Origin: CAYJFK01 sp964369475
Lineage (GTDB): Bacteria > Bacillota > Clostridia > Oscillospirales > Feifaniaceae
Assembly: GCA_964369475.1 (NCBI GenBank)
Contig: CAYJFK010000035.1
Location: 1 to 24,630, forward strand
DNA: 24,630 nucleotides
Direction of reading: 5' to 3'
In this document: piece after piece, positions 23,901-24,630 of the stretch
How positions within the stretch are numbered: the stretch's first letter is position 1
Layout: every line of letters begins with the position of its first letter
Notes under the pieces: model-generated
What the model was told of the DNA's origin: nothing
Seen by the model: only the letters and a program-made list of their open reading frames with translations
Database searches by the model: none
Position numbers and translations under genes: made by a program

Positions 23901-24527
23901 GGCTATGTTGCAGGCGCAAACGATGCAGACTTTGGCAGAACAACAGGCATGAACATCGAGCTAACAGAAGCTCCTTTCTACGCAATTAAGGTTGCTCCTG
24001 CTGTTCACTACACAATGGGTGGCATTGTTATCAACACAAACACAGAGGTTATAGACACTAACGGCGATGTTATCCCCGGCCTATTTGCGGCAGGCGAGGT
24101 AACAGGCGGACTACACGGCGGAAACCGTCTTGGCGGAAATGCCGTTGCCGACATTACAACATTCGGCTATCAGGCAGGCACAAAGTCGAGCGAGTACGCA
24201 CTTGCAATGGGCAAGGTAGATCTCGTCCTTCCCGAAGTAAAAGAAGCTGCACCTTCTGTACAGGGCAACTTTACAGACGGCGTATACACAGCAGCTTCCA
24301 AGGGACTTTTCGGCGACATAACTGTTGAAGTTACCGTCGAAAACAAGAGCATTGTAAGCATTGTTGCAACAGACCACAAGGAGACAGCGGCTATCTTTGC
24401 AAGCGTAGAGAGAGTGCTCATCCCCGAGATCATTGCAACACAGTCTGTCGAAGTAGACGCTGTTGCAGGCGCTACAATTTCCTCCAACGCAGTTATCGCA
24501 GCGGTAGAAATGGCAATCGCAGGCTAA
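20922..24527 (+). CDS. LysM-anchored double-FAD flavoprotein (LysM-FMN-FAD-FAD-FMN), paralogue 4
   Basis: A 1201-residue fusion. It has a signal peptide (1-24), LysM (25-68), a PTPEP linker and a first FMN domain with DTVAGAT (Asp146). FAD domain A starts at VIVGGGGAG (195-203), FAD domain B at IIAGAGGAG (655-663). A C-terminal FMN domain carries DAVAGAT (Asp1179). Domain A keeps Arg474 (STRK, where the others have RD), His582/583 (HHTMGG) and Arg622 (SERVGS). Domain B keeps Arg926 (GTRD), His1029 (VHYTMGG) and Arg1069 (GNRLGGN). Both appear catalytically complete but not identical, suggesting two substrates or a relay in one polypeptide. The reading frame is continuous through the junction near 22858, and no internal ribosome binding site was seen. 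Codon choice is narrow (for example ACA for Thr), hinting at high expression. Confidence 0.9.
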   Translation: MQNMRKIALMLALVMAFALVGGAASYTVQSGDVLWRIAQDFGTDYKSLAEANGIDNPNLIYPGQVITWGEEAPVEPTPEPTPETGTATYTGTALGYGGEMTVSVTMDGDKITGVSVTSHSETTGIGTNAIDALPSKIAETNSVMVDTVAGATKSSEAILEAVKAALVAGGFDLANYEIEVGSTEKTLENATYDVVIVGGGGAGLTAAIEAKSLGASVVIVEKMPFVGGNTILAHGEFAVANSWIQEEQGIEDSPELFANDLYAAGDELGDYEVVLKMAEESGPTTLWLRDFVGVEFTEGYLGQEGGHSVARQVLPIGHGVELVATLLEKAEELGVEIMTEVKGESLVQDASGRVTGINVSSGDATAVISATNGLILATGGFGANVEMREQYNTIWASLGAEMPTSNAAGITGDGMIMAQDIGAQLQNMEQIQLYPFNNPITGVFTAIEAPNWTNEGHMYINQAGERFVNEFSTRKYRAAEILAQEGEYVYVVYNQAVADRLGLEEDYADVYATSLEQGVFFKADTIEEIATHYDIDPVTLQATLDKYNAGIAAGDDEFGREYGMVEMHEGPWFILKGKSTVHHTMGGIKIDPDARVLDTEGNVIDGLYAAGEVTGSTHGSERVGSCAITDVLIYGRIAGNSAAKANDTVYTADVIIAGAGGAGMSAAIQAADSGASVVILEKMSYAGGNTVRSEGGTNAAGTTMQADQGITDSPEMMYADAMAGGKDMSDPDLLTFFTESSASTVEWLTELGADLTSIGQGAGQSAARLHRPFDGSKIGAHLVPVLMANLEERGIEILYSTEVTKLIETDGKVTGLEAVDADGNTLTFSGNAVVMATGGFGANPDIYTEYRPDLVGFSTTNHIGATGDGIAIAQEIGADVIHMDQIQTNPTVEPSSNIVISESVRGFSAIFVNSDGERFTNEMGTRDVLSAEILGLPEKYTYLVFDQQAMDAMAALRENYDKGIIMEGETLAELATVIGVDGTALEATVETWNGYVAGANDADFGRTTGMNIELTEAPFYAIKVAPAVHYTMGGIVINTNTEVIDTNGDVIPGLFAAGEVTGGLHGGNRLGGNAVADITTFGYQAGTKSSEYALAMGKVDLVLPEVKEAAPSVQGNFTDGVYTAASKGLFGDITVEVTVENKSIVSIVATDHKETAAIFASVERVLIPEIIATQSVEVDAVAGATISSNAVIAAVEMAIAG

Positions 24528-24552
24528 GATTTAATTGCAGATTTTCCAGTTT

Positions 24553-24578
24553 AAGCGGAGTGCATTTGCACTCCGCTT
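24553..24578 (+). terminator. Hairpin after paralogue 4
   Basis: A 12-bp stem AAGCGGAGTGCA / TGCACTCCGCTT with a two-base loop. The T tract is replaced by the start of repeat copy 3, with three bases shared between the two stems. Confidence 0.7.
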
Positions 24579-24582
24579 CAGC

Positions 24583-24630
24583 TTGGAGAAAAAGTGTTTT
24601 CTCCAAGCTGAAGAAATCAGCTGGCGCTGA
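24583..24630 (+). repeat. 153-bp repeat element, copy 3 (right part outside window)
   Basis: It begins TTGGAGAAAAA with the AGTG-loop end hairpin (24576-24613 including flank, 17 bp), followed by the start of the AAATCAGC...GCTGA module. The sequence matches copies 1 and 2 as far as the window goes. Confidence 0.85.

Overview
The window looks like a chromosomal segment of an anaerobic, Gram-positive bacterium, probably a clostridial Bacillota. This is inferred from strong AGGAGG-type ribosome binding sites, AT-rich intergenic DNA, a Tat lipoprotein, cell-wall LysM domains and many iron-sulfur and flavin redox proteins. I cannot name the species. No rRNA, tRNA, CRISPR array or transposase gene was found.

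Layout. Positions 1-301 hold one partial and one complete copy of a 153-bp repeat with inverted ends, separated and followed by very similar terminator-like hairpins. A TetR-type regulator follows (396-1016), then a minus-strand mobA (1120-1824) divergent from a plus-strand operon (2037-6713). That operon encodes a Tat-exported, lipid-anchored molybdopterin oxidoreductase, its four-cluster Fe-S subunit, an extra cytosolic polyferredoxin and a TorD-type chaperone. Between 6833 and 12308 lie four minus-strand genes: a short UvrA-like ABC ATPase abutting its MarR regulator, an aldo/keto reductase with a C-terminal ferredoxin domain, and an AI-2E-family membrane protein.

From 12.4 kb to the end the region is dominated by an extracellular flavoprotein family. 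It comprises a decayed C-terminal remnant (12444-12530) and four complete paralogues at 13020, 15812, 18313 and 20922. Each has a signal peptide, an N-terminal LysM domain, a Pro-Glu-Thr linker, FMN-binding domains with the covalent flavinylation motif, and fumarate-reductase-like FAD domains. The last is a 1201-residue fusion ordered LysM-FMN-FAD-FAD-FMN. Promoters of the last three paralogues are nearly the same (TTGNAT-17-GATAAT). Active-site residues differ among the paralogues, suggesting several electron acceptors.

How the parts may work together (inference). MobA and the TorD-like protein serve the molybdoenzyme. That enzyme and the LysM flavoproteins would be alternative terminal reductases outside the membrane, fed by a quinone or flavin-based electron export chain. 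The expected partners (ApbE/FmnB flavin transferase, NDH-2-like dehydrogenase, membrane quinol-oxidising subunits) are not in this window. Most noteworthy are the LysM-flavoreductase cluster with its double-FAD fusion, and the 153-bp repeats whose end hairpins covary with the terminators they adjoin.
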